From positions 124,001 through 188,000 of the forward strand of contig NZ_BAMT01000003.1 of assembly GCF_000617925.1 (NCBI RefSeq): DNA of 64,000 nucleotides, written 5' to 3'. The stretch is from Methylobacillus glycogenes JCM 2850 (GTDB taxonomy: Bacteria; Pseudomonadota; Gammaproteobacteria; Burkholderiales; Methylophilaceae). The translations under genes were made by a program, and so were the position numbers. Below are positions 13,132 through 23,067 of this stretch, piece after piece. Every line of letters begins with the position of its first letter. Position 1 is the first letter of the stretch. Below the pieces are notes generated by a model, which made no database searches, had not been told where the DNA came from, and saw only the letters and a program-made list of their open reading frames with translations.

Positions 13132-13819
13132 AAATCCAGGGCATGCACAAGCGGTTTGCATCGTCGGCCGTGTCATAGAGTCCATGCCTCCGTCATTTCC
13201 CAAAAGATGACATCTTTCTTCTGCCCCGCATGCCAAGATCACACTGTCGCAAGGTTACATTCCCCATTTTGTATGGTGTGCGGGCTTCATAGGCTGGTTT
13301 CAATCAAGGTGCAGCCTGCACTTTTGCAGGGCAAATATATTCAGAACTAGAAGGCTGAGATGGCTAGGTGCCAGCCCATGCATCATCGGCGATCGATCCG
13401 GATCGCCAGATTCAATCATGGTTTGGCCATCCCTGCGCTTTAAAAGCAATGCTGGCGTTAGAGTGCTTGCTTGTGCCATCAGCTTGCCAGGCCAGACTCA
13501 GGGTGTAAGCCGTCGTGGCATTTTGAACAGCCACAGCCCAGAGGGGGCTTTGAGCGGGTCCAGTTCCTTATGTGATCGAAAAGGTAGCTGAGTAAAAAGA
13601 AACAAGATTCATTCCCATAAAAACCTTGTGAAACAGGCATATTCATTGCATGTTCTAGCTGGCTAGCGTTTTATAAGCGTGCCGCAACGCTGTATAATTG
13701 CCGCATCCCGGTCATGCAGAATCTCCCCGCGCTTAGCCTGGCTCCGCTTTGCTTTTTTAGCTAAGGGGGTCTCTCTGGTGATGCTGCTGACCACTGACTT
13801 TGTAGATTATTGGAAAACC
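13132..13819 (+). other. Long intergenic region before acnB
   Basis: About 690 bases with no gene I can identify confidently. It holds a possible 47-codon zinc-ribbon ORF (13207-13350, listed separately), a short GC hairpin at 13388-13407 (GGCGATC...GATCGCC), and a TATAAT at 13693-13698 about 120 bases before the acnB start. No convincing -35 is seen at the right distance. Confidence 0.5.
13207..13350 (+). CDS. Possible small zinc-ribbon protein
   Basis: A 47-codon ORF begins MTSFFCPACQD and contains two CxxC knuckles (CPAC and CMVC) separated by 14 residues. That is the spacing of a zinc ribbon. No Shine-Dalgarno is visible before the ATG, and the C-terminal half has no recognisable pattern. 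It may be a decayed or chance ORF; given only as a candidate. Confidence 0.2.
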   Translation: MTSFFCPACQDHTVARLHSPFCMVCGLHRLVSIKVQPALLQGKYIQN

Positions 13820-16386
13820 ATGCTTATCGCTTATCGCCAACATGTAGAAGAACGCGCAGCTCAAGGCTTGCCGCCCTTGCCACTGGATGCCGAACAAACC
13901 GCCGCCCTGGTTGAGTTGCTGAAAAACCCACCAGCAGGTGAGGGCGCAACGCTGGTGGACTTGCTGGAAAACCGCATTCCCGCTGGTGTTGACCAGGCAG
14001 CTTATGTCAAAGCCGCTTTCCTCGCGGATATCACCAAGGGTGCGACCCTATCTCCGCTGGTGAGCCCTGAGCATGCGGTTGAACTGCTGGGCACCATGCT
14101 GGGTGGTTACAACGTGCAGGCGCTGGTAGATTTGCTGGACACTTCCCTGGCTGAGCATGCGGTCAAGGCCTTGTCGCAGACTATCTTGATGTTTGATGCC
14201 TTCCATGACGTTGCGGAAAAAATGAAGGCGGGTAATACCCATGCCAAGGCGCTGATTGAATCCTGGGCTGCGGGTGAGTGGTTTACCAGCCGTCCCGCGC
14301 TGGCAGAGGAATTACGCCTGGTGGTATTCAAGGTGGATGGCGAAACCAATACCGACGATCTTTCACCCGCGCAGGATGCCTGGTCGCGCCCGGATATTCC
14401 ATTGCATGGCAAGGCCATGCTGGTCAACAAGATGGCCGATGGCTTGCAGACCATAGAAGCACTCAAGCAGCGCGGCTTGCCGCTGGCGTATGTTGGCGAT
14501 GTCGTGGGTACAGGCTCGTCACGTAAATCTGCGATCAACTCCGTGCAGTGGCATATGGGTAACGATATTCCCTATATCCCCAATAAGCGCACTGCGGGTG
14601 TGGTGCTGGGTGGCAAGATTGCGCCTATCTTCTTCAATACCGCGGAAGACTCAGGTGCCTTGCCTATCCAGTGCGATGTGTCCAGCCTGAAGACTGGTGA
14701 TGTCATCAGCGTACGCCCTTACGATGGCAAAGTGCTTGACGAGCAGGGCAATGAGCTGGCGAGCTTTACGCTGGCGCCTCTGACCATGCCGGACGAAGTC
14801 CGTGCTGGTGGTCGTATTCCCTTGATCATAGGCCGTGGCCTGACCAATAACGCGCGCCAGCTGCTGGGACTGCCTGCTTCAGATCTCTTTATTCAGCCTG
14901 TGGCACCTGAAGACACTGGCAAGGGTTATACCCTGGCACAGAAGATGGTGGGTAGAGCCTGTGGTTTGCCAGAAGGCAAGGGTGTACGTCCCGGCACTTA
15001 CTGTGAACCCAAGATCACCACCGTAGGCTCGCAGGATACTACTGGTGCGATGACGCGTGACGAGTTGAAGGAACTGGCTTGCCTGGGCTTCTCTTCAGAC
15101 CTGGTCATGCAAAGCTTCTGCCACACCGCGGCTTACCCCAAGCCCGTGGATATTAAATTGCAGCACAGCCTGCCTGAATTTATTTCCAGCCGTGGCGGCG
15201 TCAGCCTGCGCCCTGGTGATGGTGTGATTCACTCCTGGCTTAACCGCTTGATTCTGCCTGACACCGTAGGCACGGGTGGTGATTCACATACACGCTTTCC
15301 TATCGGTATTTCTTTCCCCGCGGTTCTGGCCTGGTAGCGTTTGCTGCTGCTATGGGTGCCATGCCGCTGGATATGCCGGAATCGGTGCTGGTGCGCTTCA
15401 AGGGTGAAATGCAGCCTGGTATTACCTTGCGTGATCTGGTCAATGCCATTCCCTATGCTGCCATCCAGAAGGGTGACCTTACCGTGGGCAAGCAGGGCAA
15501 GAAGAATGTCTTCAACGGCCGTATTCTGGAAATTGAAGGTTTGCCTGACCTCAAGGTAGAGCAGGCCTTTGAGTTTGCTGATGCCTCGGCTGAGCGCTCC
15601 GCCAATGGTTGTACCGTGCACCTCAATGAGGCTCCGGTGATTGAGTTCCTCAGGTCCAATATCGTGCTGATGCAAAACATGATAGATAACGGCTATGAAG
15701 ATGCACGAACCTTGCAGCGCCGTATTGCCGCCATGGAAGCCTGGCTGGAAGCACCAAGCCTGTTGCAGCCGGATGCCGATGCGGAGTATGCCTACGTGCT
15801 GGAAATTGATCTTAACGAGATCAAGGAGCCGCTGGTGGCTTGCCCGAATGACCCTGACGATATCAAGCCATTGTCTGCCGTGGTCGGCGACAAGGTGGAT
15901 GAAGTCTTTATCGGTAGCTGCATGACCAATATTGGCCACTACCGTGCGGCTGCCAAAGTGCTGGAAGGCGCAGGCAATATCCCCACCCGTTTGTGGATTG
16001 CACCACCTACGCGCATGGATGAATCGCAACTGCGTGACGAAGGCGTGTATTCCGTATTTGGTGTGGCTGGTGCCAGAACCGAAGTGCCTGGCTGCTCCTT
16101 GTGCATGGGTAACCAGGCACGCGTAGCCGATAAGGCCACAGTGTTCTCAACCAGCACGCGTAACTTCGATAACCGCATGGGCAAGGACGCCAGGGTTTAT
16201 CTGGGTTCTGCAGAACTGGCGGCGGTGTGCGCACGTCTGGGCCGCATCCCTGGGGTAGAAGAATACCTGGCGACGGTGGGTGACAAGCTCAGCAACACCG
16301 AGAATATTTATAAGTACCTCAACTTTGACCAAATGGCAGAGTACAGCGGCAAGAAGGTGATTCCGATTGCGGAAGTAGCAAGCTAA
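13820..16386 (+). CDS. acnB: Bifunctional aconitate hydratase B / 2-methylisocitrate dehydratase (one frameshift)
   Basis: About 855 residues when restored, full length for AcnB. It interconverts citrate and isocitrate in the TCA cycle with a 4Fe-4S cluster. The start at 13820 ([14 protein letters not shown]) matches the usual AcnB N-terminus; upstream in-frame codons are not typical. Cluster cysteines lie in GSCMTNIGH and GCSLCMGNQ. The frame breaks near 15322: the first part ends SFPAVLAW*, while the next frame continues [14 protein letters not shown]. Adding one G (GCGGTTC to GCGGGTTC) gives FPAGSGLVAF, the family consensus. A terminator follows. A truly broken copy would be surprising in an otherwise perfect gene. 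Confidence 0.93.
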
Positions 16387-16413
16387 GGCTGGCTGCGAGT
16401 TTTCTGATTTGTT

Positions 16414-16450
16414 AAAAACCCAGGTCTGCTTCATGCAGGCCTGGGTTTTT
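16414..16450 (+). terminator. Rho-independent terminator after acnB
   Basis: A stem pairing AAAAACCCAGG(T)CTGC with GCAG(G)CCTGGGTTTTT around a TTCAT loop, ending in a T run, 28 bases after the acnB stop. Confidence 0.9.
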
Positions 16451-16569
16451 TATTGCCGTGAACTGAGGGCTGAGGGAACCGAGCCGCCCATCCCAGACTC
16501 TGCAAGATATTCGCGGTCAATATAAGCCTGAGCCGTCACTTGAGGCCTAAATCTAGGTGGAGTGTCACA

Positions 16570-17166
16570 ATGAAAATCAAAAACCAGTCCAGACGTGCTG
16601 TTCTAGCTTTATGGTTGGTCGTCTGCCTGCAGGAGGCAGTGGCAGCTGTGGAGATTAAGCAACCGCCGCCTGACAATACTAGTGCTATCACATCCCAGGA
16701 CTCCCCAGCCTCCAGCCAGGCACCTAGCCAGGCTCCCAGACCACCTGTCATCGTCGAATATATCCAGCCGGAGAAATTCACCGATATTGCTAGCAGCCAG
16801 TATGGCCCACCCAACAGTAGTTATCTGGATCAGCTTAGCAAGCATATTGCCAAGCAAGCCTTGAGCTATCTGAACGCAGGGCAAAGCCTGACTATCTCCA
16901 TTCTGGATATTGATATGGCGGGGGCGTTTGAACCCTGGAACACGCCTGGGCAGGATATCCGCATGATCAAGCATATTTATCCGCCGCGTATTGCGCTGCG
17001 CTATCAACTGCGCGATGCCGAGGGGAAAGTGCTCAAGGACGGGGAAGCGCACTTAAGTAATCCTAACTACCTGATGAACTTGAGCCCTAACAGCATGGAT
17101 AGTGTGCGGCATGAAAAAGCCTTGATGGATGACTGGTTAAGGCGCAGCTTCAGCCCGCCGCAATAA
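16570..17166 (+). CDS. DUF3016 domain protein, exported
   Basis: 198 residues from the ATG at 16570, which follows AGGTGGAG; the longer frame upstream lacks a good start. A signal peptide (LALWLVVCLQEAVAA) is followed by a Pro/Ser/Thr-rich stretch. The domain begins VIVEYIQPEKFTDIASS and continues with ITISILDIDMAG-like strands. This matches the DUF3016 pattern (V-F--PEKFTD-) found in Gram-negative periplasmic proteins. The function is unknown. Single gene between the acnB terminator and a convergent membrane-protein gene. Confidence 0.7.
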   Translation: MKIKNQSRRAVLALWLVVCLQEAVAAVEIKQPPPDNTSAITSQDSPASSQAPSQAPRPPVIVEYIQPEKFTDIASSQYGPPNSSYLDQLSKHIAKQALSYLNAGQSLTISILDIDMAGAFEPWNTPGQDIRMIKHIYPPRIALRYQLRDAEGKVLKDGEAHLSNPNYLMNLSPNSMDSVRHEKALMDDWLRRSFSPPQ

Positions 17167-17191
17167 AAAAGCCCCTGACCAGCAGGGGCTT
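17165..17191 (-). terminator. Terminator between convergent genes
   Basis: A 9-bp stem AAGCCCCTG/CAGGGGCTT with an ACCAG loop. The T run lies on the minus strand (A6 at 17165-17170 on plus), so it mainly ends the minus gene at 17210-17767. The hairpin may also slow plus-strand transcripts. Confidence 0.75.
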
Positions 17192-17209
17192 GGATGGGTC
17201 ACTGATTGA

Positions 17210-17767
17210 TTAGTGCTTATTCTGAGGTGGCTGGTGATCCGAGTGCGCCATGATGCGGTCTATCCAGGCAATGGAAACCGCAGAGGCAATAAAGGCCATA
17301 TGAATGATGGTTTGCCACTTCAAGGTAGTCACATCAAGGTTTTCCACATTGATAAAGGTCTTGAGCAGGTGGATGGAGGAGATGCCGATGATGGACATGG
17401 CCAGCTTGACCTTGAGCAGGTTGGCGTTGACGTGGGACAGCCAATCGGGTTCGTCGGGGTGGCCGTTCAGGTTGAGGCGCGAGACAAAGGTTTCGTAGCC
17501 GCCAATAATCACCATGATCAGCAGGTTGGAGATCATCACCACGTCTATCAGGCCCAGCACCATGAGCATGATGTCGGCTTCATGCAGATTGGGCAGGCGC
17601 TCTATCAGGTGCACCAGCTCTTTCATGAAGTGAACCACGTAGACCAGTTGCGCCACAATCAGGCCCAGATACAGTGGCAGTTGCAGCCAGCGGCTGCCAA
17701 ACAGGATAGCGCTTAGCGGGCGCATTTTGGTGGGGTTGGGGGATGGCTGCATTTTCTTTCCTTTCAT
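17210..17767 (-). CDS. YqhA / TIGR00645 family inner-membrane protein
   Basis: 185 residues. Four hydrophobic segments: about 30-50 (LYLGLIVAQLVYVVHF), 66-90 (IMLMVLGLIDVVMISNLLIMVIIGGY), 120-137 (KLAMSIIGISSIHLLKTF) and 150-168 (IIHMAFIASAVSIAWIDRI). This pattern with GGYETFVSRL is characteristic of the UPF0114/TIGR00645 family of unknown function. Start alternatives are MKGKKM and MQPSPN; the second follows GGAAAGAAA closely. Stands alone. Confidence 0.82.
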   Translation of the reverse strand: MKGKKMQPSPNPTKMRPLSAILFGSRWLQLPLYLGLIVAQLVYVVHFMKELVHLIERLPNLHEADIMLMVLGLIDVVMISNLLIMVIIGGYETFVSRLNLNGHPDEPDWLSHVNANLLKVKLAMSIIGISSIHLLKTFINVENLDVTTLKWQTIIHMAFIASAVSIAWIDRIMAHSDHQPPQNKH

Positions 17768-17860
17768 GCTGGGTTCTTCGTCTGGTTCAAAGGTGGAGTT
17801 TCAAAGGGATAATATTGAAGTGAAATATTAAAGTGAGCTGTGCCTGAAATTGATGGGCAA

Positions 17861-18711
17861 TCAGGGAATATGGTGTTGCAGGGTATAGCGCGCGCCATCA
17901 TCCAGCGCTAGATGTTCTCTTAGCACTGGCAGGCTTTCTTCCAGAATCGCGGGCAAGGTCCAGGGTGGGTTGATCACAAACAAGCCACTGCCATGCATGC
18001 CAAAACCATCGACAGAGGCGAAGCCACACTGAACGTCACATCCAGCCAGCTACTGGCGCCCAGCTTATGCAATTTTTGTTGCATCTGTGCAATCTCGGGG
18101 CGTTGTAGCAGTGGGTACCAGAGGATATAAGTGCCAGTGGCAAAGCGTTGCAGGCTATCGGCCAGGGCTTCCACCACGCGCTGGTAATCGCGCTTTTCTT
18201 CATAGGGCGGGTCTATCAGCACAACCGCGCGGCGCGGTGGTGGTGGCAGCACTGACTTCAGGCCAGCAAAGCCATCCTGCTGTTCTATCCTTACCTGACG
18301 ACCTGCTTCTTTGAAATGCCGCTGCAATAGTTTGGCATCGCTGGGGTGTAGCTCGAACAAACGCATACGGTCTACCTGGCGCAACAATAACTCCGCCACA
18401 GCTGGTGAGCCTGGGTAACGCGTTAGCCTGTTGCCGGAGTTAAGGCTGCGTATGCTGGCGACAAACGCTTGCAAGGCGGCTGGCAGCGTGTCTGGGTCAG
18501 CCTGCCACAGCCTGGCAATACCTTGCTCATACTCGGCGTTCTGCGCGGCATAGCCTTGATCCAGCGAGTACAGCCCAGCCCCTGCATGGCTATCGATATA
18601 CCAGTAGGGTTTGTCTTTCTGGTTGTGATACTCCAACACCGCATGCTGCACAAAATGCTTGAGAACATCGGCATGGTTGCCGGCATGGAAGGCGTGACGA
18701 TAGCTGAGCAT
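17861..18711 (-). CDS. rlmJ: 23S rRNA (adenine(2030)-N6)-methyltransferase RlmJ (one frameshift)
   Basis: About 283 residues when restored, as in E. coli. It methylates A2030 of 23S rRNA. The start at 18711 (MLSYRHAFHAGNHADVLKH) is the family N-terminus; the longer upstream extension is not conserved. The catalytic motif is LIDPPYEEKRDY. The frame closes prematurely at 17974 after TFSVASP. Adding one base near 18015 restores ...VDGFGMHGSGLFVINPPWTL..., which runs to a stop at 17861-17863 and is the expected C-terminus. Confidence 0.88.
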
Positions 18712-18927
18712 GGGGTAAGTGACTGCCGCAGGGCGGGATTGGTGATGGTGTTGGCCGACATTATAAGGGACGGTCAGCCAAATCATAGCTCCATATCGCG
18801 ATCATGCTTGTATTGGGCAGTAGGCAGTGCTCAGACAGAACAACAGAGTATCAATCGGGTTGTAGGCTTAGCCTGCGCTGATATTGAGATGGCGACTTAT
18901 GCTCATGCCTGCTAGCATTACACCCCT

Positions 18928-20001
18928 ATGGGAACTCATCATCATCACGGGCATCATCATGGCGCACATGGCCATGCTGCGCATGGGGCAAGTGCCAGCG
19001 GCCACAACTCCATGCTGTTGCCATTGATCCTGATTGCAGGCTTTGCCCTGGTTGAGGCCATAGGCGGCTGGTGGACAGGTTCATTGGCCCTGCTGGGTGA
19101 TGCCGGACATATGGTGTCGGACGCGTTGGCACTGGCACTGGCCTGGCTGGGCAGCTGGGTGGCGCGCAAGCCTGCTACGCGCAAGCATAATTTTGGTCTG
19201 GTACGCGCCGAGGTGATTGTGGCGCTGATCAACGCCTTGCTGATGCTGGTGGTGATAGGCGGCATTGTCTATGAGGCTGTGCAAAGAATTGCCGAGCCGC
19301 AATTGGTCAAGGGCGGCGAGGTGATGCTGATCGCTTTCATCGGCATGCTGGTGAATATCGTAGTGGCCTGGATACTGCACAAAGGCCACAGCAGTCTCAA
19401 TAGCCGGGCTGCTTTGCTGCATGTGCTGGGTGACTTGCTGGGCTCAGTGGCGGCGGTGATTGCCGGGGCTGTGATCTACTTCACGGGCTGGATGCCGATT
19501 GATCCCTTGCTCTCCATTTTTATCTCCATCCTGATTTTGGTTTCTACCCTGCGCCTGTTGGGTGAAGTGCTGCACGTGCTGATGGAAGGCGTGCCGCTGC
19601 ATCTGGATATCCAGGCGGTAGAGCAGGCCATGAATGCCACTGATCAGGTACGCGGCATTCATCACCTGCATATCTGGTCTTTATCCTCAGAAAAAACCGC
19701 ACTTTCGGCGCATGTGGTGCTGGAAGATATGCAGGATTGGCATGCCTTGCTGACGCGCTTACGCCATATGCTGCATGACAGGTTCAATATCGAGCATGTC
19801 ACCCTCCAGCCGGAATTGGCCAGTGCGCAGGAACATGCCGCGGGCGGTTGCTGGTTGACCAGCAAGGCGCAGGAACATCATGGTGATGGGCATCATGACC
19901 ATCATAACCATACCGATCATAATCATGGTCATGATGATCATGACCATGAGGCCGAGCATCATCATGACGGCCATCAGCATGGTCATAAGCATGCGCACTA
20001 G
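18928..20001 (+). CDS. Cation diffusion facilitator, zinc-type (ZitB/CzcD-like) with His-rich tails
   Basis: 357 residues, six membrane segments. The TM2 metal site is GDAGHMVSDALAL (H-x3-D) and the TM5 site is HVLGDLLGS (H-x3-D), the zinc-transport tetrahedron of Zn-CDF exporters. A cytosolic ferredoxin-like domain follows (about 205-290, IHHLHIWSLSSEKTALSAH). Both ends are His-rich: the first ~20 residues (MGTHHHHGHHH...) and the last ~45 residues, which alternate His with Asp/Asn/Gly. Predicted role: proton-driven export of Zn(II), possibly Cd or Co, from the cytosol. It could be confused with CzcD; the substrate is not settled by sequence. Confidence 0.88.
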   Translation: MGTHHHHGHHHGAHGHAAHGASASGHNSMLLPLILIAGFALVEAIGGWWTGSLALLGDAGHMVSDALALALAWLGSWVARKPATRKHNFGLVRAEVIVALINALLMLVVIGGIVYEAVQRIAEPQLVKGGEVMLIAFIGMLVNIVVAWILHKGHSSLNSRAALLHVLGDLLGSVAAVIAGAVIYFTGWMPIDPLLSIFISILILVSTLRLLGEVLHVLMEGVPLHLDIQAVEQAMNATDQVRGIHHLHIWSLSSEKTALSAHVVLEDMQDWHALLTRLRHMLHDRFNIEHVTLQPELASAQEHAAGGCWLTSKAQEHHGDGHHDHHNHTDHNHGHDDHDHEAEHHHDGHQHGHKHAH

Positions 20002-20058
20002 ATGTGCAGCAACGTTGCCCAGAGTTAGTTAAATCTCTAGAAATGAGGAGAGCCTGAA

Positions 20059-20244
20059 ATGCCTTATGTCAATATCAAGGTGGCGGGTAGCCTGACCCGC
20101 GAGCAGAAATCCAAGATTGCTGCAGAAATTACCGATACGCTGGAACGTATCGCCAAAAAGCCCAAATCCTATACCTACATCACTTTTGACGAGATAGAAG
20201 GTGAAAACTGGGCGGTGGCGGGCGAACTGATAGACAGCGACTGA
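20059..20244 (+). CDS. 4-oxalocrotonate tautomerase family protein
   Basis: 61 residues, the standard size of this family. The catalytic Pro follows the initiator Met (MPYVNIKVAG), with a GAGGAG ribosome-binding site before the ATG. The core shows the beta-alpha-beta repeat typical of 4-OT (LTREQKSKIAAEITDTLERI). The usual second Arg around residue 11-12 is not obvious, so the true substrate is unknown. It sits 58 bases after the CDF gene and 67 bases before uvrC. Confidence 0.75.
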   Translation: MPYVNIKVAGSLTREQKSKIAAEITDTLERIAKKPKSYTYITFDEIEGENWAVAGELIDSD

Positions 20245-20311
20245 TCCATTCTCAAGCCCTTAACCTACGCTAGTAAATTAAGCCTGGTCATGCTGATGGC
20301 CAGCGATCATT

Positions 20312-22110
20312 ATGTTTGACCCAAAACCAGTACTGAAAAACCTGCCAACCTGCCCGGCGTCTATCGCATGATCAATGCTGAGGATCAGGTGATTTACGTC
20401 GGCAAGGCGCGCGATTTGAAAAAGCGCGTGTCTTCGTACTTCCAGAAAAACCTGCCGTCACCGCGCACGCGCATGATGGTGTCGCATATCGTCCGTATAG
20501 AAACCACAGTAACCCGCTCCGAGGCCGAGGCGCTGCTGCTTGAGAATAACCTGATTAAGAGCCATATGCCGCGTTACAACGTCTTGTTCCGCGACGATAA
20601 ATCCTACCCTTATATTTCGCTCACTGGGGATAGCTATCCCAGGCTGGCTTTTCACCGTGGTGCGCAACGCAAGGGCAATCAGTACTTTGGTCCATTCCCC
20701 AATGCAGTGGCGGTGCGCGACAGCATACAGTTGCTGCAAAAGGTGTTCCGCCTGCGCACCTGCGAAAACACCGTATTTGCCAACCGCTCCCGGCCTTGCT
20801 TGTTACATCAGATTGAGCGCTGTACCGCACCCTGCGTAGGTTTTATCAGCGAGGAAGATTACCGCCACGATGTCATGCATGCCAGCCTGTTTTTGCAAGG
20901 CAAGGAGCAGCAGGTGATGCAGGAACTGGGCGACAAGATGAATGCAGCCGCCGAGGAGATGGAATACGAACGCGCGGCCGTTTACCGCGACCGCATCCAG
21001 AGCCTGCGCCAGGTACAGGCCAAGCAGTTCGTCAATGATTTCAATGTCAGCGATGCTGATGTGATTGCCTGTGCCGAGCTACAGGGGCAGTGGTGCGTGA
21101 ACCTGGTCATGATACGCGGTGGCCATCACCTGGGAGACAAGAGCTTCTTCCCGCGTAATGCCGATGGTGCGGATGCCGAAACAACCATGGAGGCCTTTAT
21201 TGAGCAGCATTATGTGGCCAGTGGTATTCCGCCGCTGTTGATTCTGGGGGTGGCAATAGAGACCGCAACCTTTGAGGAAGTTTTCAGCGAGCAGGCGGGG
21301 CGCAAGATCAAGATCAACACCAACCCCATAGGCGACAAGCGCGTCTGGCTCAAAATGGCGCATACCAATGCCGAGCTGGCCTTAAGCCAGCGTGCGGCAC
21401 AGCAGGCCAACCAGAACGCACGTCTGGTATCGCTACGTGAAGCCCTGGCGCTGCCAGAAACCACAGAGCGCATAGAGTGCTTTGATATCAGCCATACCAT
21501 GGGCGAGGCCACCGTGGCTTCCTGCGTGGTGTTTGACAAGGGCAACCTGCAGAACTCCGAATATCGCCGCTACAATATCACTGGCATTACCCCGGGCGAT
21601 GACTATGCCGCCATGCGGGATGCACTGACACGGCGCTACCGCAAGGTGGCAGCAGGCGAGGGCAAGCGCCCCGACCTGGTGTTTATTGATGGCGGCAAGG
21701 GTCAGCTGGGCGTGGCTGTCGAAGTCATGAACGAAGTTGGCCTGGCGGATATCCAACTGGTGGGTATTGCCAAGGGCGAGGAGCGCAAGCCCGGCCTGGA
21801 GCAGATGTTTTTCCCCGAGCGCGATACCCCGGTAGGCCTGAAGAAAGATCACCCCGGCCTGCATCTGTTACAGCAGATACGCGACGAGGCGCACCGCTTT
21901 GCGATTACCGGGCACCGCGCCAAGCGCGGTAAGGCACGCATGCATTCCAGCCTGGAAGATATCAGCGGCATAGGCGCCAAGCGCCGCAAGAGCCTGCTGA
22001 CGCAATTTGGCGGCCTGGATGGGGTCAAGAATGCCAGCGTCGATGAAATCGCCAAGGTCGAGGGTATCAGCCATGCCCTGGCTGTCAAAATTTATGAGGA
22101 GTTGCACTGA
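20312..22110 (+). CDS. uvrC: Excinuclease ABC subunit C (one frameshift near the start)
   Basis: About 599 residues when restored. UvrC makes the dual incisions in nucleotide excision repair. The start at 20312 (MFDPKPVLKNLP) is followed by a shift near 20350. Adding one C (CCAACCTGCCC to CCAACCCTGCCC) gives LPTLPGVYRM and continues into the long frame. Domains: GIY-YIG nuclease (GVYRM...VIYVGKA, about 20-95), the Cys-containing linker, a UVR helix pair (about 200-235, AAEEMEYERAAVYRDRIQ), the RNase H-like C-terminal nuclease (IECFDISHTMG, VFIDGGKGQL), and a helix-hairpin-helix pair at the end (ISGIGAKRRKSLL). The stop overlaps the pgsA start by one base. Confidence 0.93.
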
Positions 22111-22676
22111 TGTTCTGGAATGTACCCAATAGCCTGACCGTGATGCGTATCCTGTCCATCCCGGTGTTTGTCGGCATCTTCTACCTTCCGGAGAGCAGCC
22201 TGCCCATACACGACAAAAACGTGCTGGCCACCTTTATCTTTGCCTTTGCCGCGATTACTGATTGGTTTGACGGTTATCTGGCACGTGTGCTCAACCAGAC
22301 CTCGGCCTTTGGTGCCTTTCTCGACCCAGTGGCGGATAAACTCATGGTGGCGGCTGCGCTGGTGCTTTTGATAGAGCTGGATAGGGTAGGGGCGGTAGTG
22401 GCATTAATCATCATAGGCCGGGAAATAGCCATCAGCGCGTTGCGTGAATGGATGGCGGGCGTAGGCGAGCGCGGCAGTGTGGCGGTGGCTTATATAGGCA
22501 AGGTCAAGACCGCGGTACAGATGGCTGCCATCCTGTTTTTGCTCTACGACGACCCCTTGGGCCCAGTCGATATAAGATATTTTGGTATTGCCTTAATTTA
22601 CATCGCTGCAATTTTGACATTGGTGTCAATGGCTTACTATCTGAAGGCCGCCTGGCCGCGTATGAAGGCTGCTTAA
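22110..22676 (+). CDS. pgsA: CDP-diacylglycerol--glycerol-3-phosphate 3-phosphatidyltransferase
   Basis: 188 residues, the normal length. An inner-membrane enzyme of phosphatidylglycerol synthesis. The CDP-alcohol phosphotransferase signature is intact at about 50-72: D-x2-DG-x2-AR-x8-G-x3-D-x3-D (DWFDGYLARVL...FGAFLDPVADK). Hydrophobic segments surround it. The ATG overlaps the uvrC stop (TGATG), and uvrC-pgsA followed by tRNA genes is a common proteobacterial order. Confidence 0.93.
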   Translation: MFWNVPNSLTVMRILSIPVFVGIFYLPESSLPIHDKNVLATFIFAFAAITDWFDGYLARVLNQTSAFGAFLDPVADKLMVAAALVLLIELDRVGAVVALIIIGREIAISALREWMAGVGERGSVAVAYIGKVKTAVQMAAILFLLYDDPLGPVDIRYFGIALIYIAAILTLVSMAYYLKAAWPRMKAA

Positions 22677-22692
22677 AGGCGCTGAAATACGC

Positions 22693-22720
22693 TTGACACA
22701 TGGCGCAAAATCCTTAGAAT
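22693..22720 (+). promoter_or_regulatory. Sigma-70 promoter of the tRNA cluster
   Basis: TTGACA at 22693-22698 and TAGAAT at 22715-22720 with a 16-base spacer, ending 16 bases before the tRNA-Gly gene. A near-consensus stable-RNA promoter. Confidence 0.75.
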
Positions 22721-22736
22721 AGCGCCTTCTTTCGAT

Positions 22737-22812
22737 GCGGGAATAGCTCAGTTGGTAGAGCGCAACCTTGCCAAGGTTGAGGTCGCGAGTTCGAGCCTCG
22801 TTTCCCGCTCCA
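22737..22812 (+). tRNA. tRNA-Gly (GCC)
   Basis: 76 bases with an encoded CCA. The acceptor stem is GCGGGAA/TTCCCGC, and the anticodon loop TTGCCAA gives anticodon GCC. The D arm (GCTCAGTTGGTAGAGC) and T arm (TTCGAGC) are normal. Identical in sequence to the tRNA-Gly at 22989. Confidence 0.97.
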
Positions 22813-22818
22813 GATTAG

Positions 22819-22851
22819 AAAAAGGAAAGCGCACAGCGCGCTTTCCTTTTT
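22819..22851 (+). terminator. Terminator-like hairpin inside the tRNA cluster
   Basis: A 14-bp stem AAAGGAAAGCGC/GCGCTTTCCTTT (extended by A/T pairs) with an ACAGC loop and a T run. It sits 6 bases after the first tRNA-Gly, so it should end or attenuate transcription before tRNA-Cys. Confidence 0.8.
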
Positions 22852-22887
22852 TATCAGATACTCCAAAGTGTTTCTGATAGTGCTTAT

Positions 22888-22961
22888 GGCGCGATAGCAA
22901 AGCGGTTATGCAGTGGCCTGCAAAGCCATTTAGACCGGTTCGACTCCGGTTCGCGCCTCCA
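22888..22961 (+). tRNA. tRNA-Cys (GCA)
   Basis: 74 bases with an encoded CCA. The acceptor stem is GGCGCGA/TCGCGCC, and the anticodon loop CTGCAAA gives anticodon GCA. The T arm (ACCGG TTCGACT CCGGT) is normal. Confidence 0.95.
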
Positions 22962-22988
22962 GGTGAAATAGTTTTGCTGCAAAGCAAT

Positions 22989-23064
22989 GCGGGAATAGCT
23001 CAGTTGGTAGAGCGCAACCTTGCCAAGGTTGAGGTCGCGAGTTCGAGCCTCGTTTCCCGCTCCA
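22989..23064 (+). tRNA. tRNA-Gly (GCC), second copy
   Basis: 76 bases, an exact copy of the tRNA at 22737, again with encoded CCA and anticodon GCC. It is separated from tRNA-Cys by 27 bases. Confidence 0.97.
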
Positions 23065-23067
23065 ATT

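Noticed and set aside
13156..13350. Longer version of the zinc-ribbon ORF starting at 13156
   Set aside because: The extra N-terminal codons give no extra feature; the ATG at 13207 is the simpler choice.
13820..16386. acnB as a pseudogene
   Set aside because: A single missing G restores the full 855-residue protein and the same error type recurs in a dozen genes, so true inactivation is unlikely.
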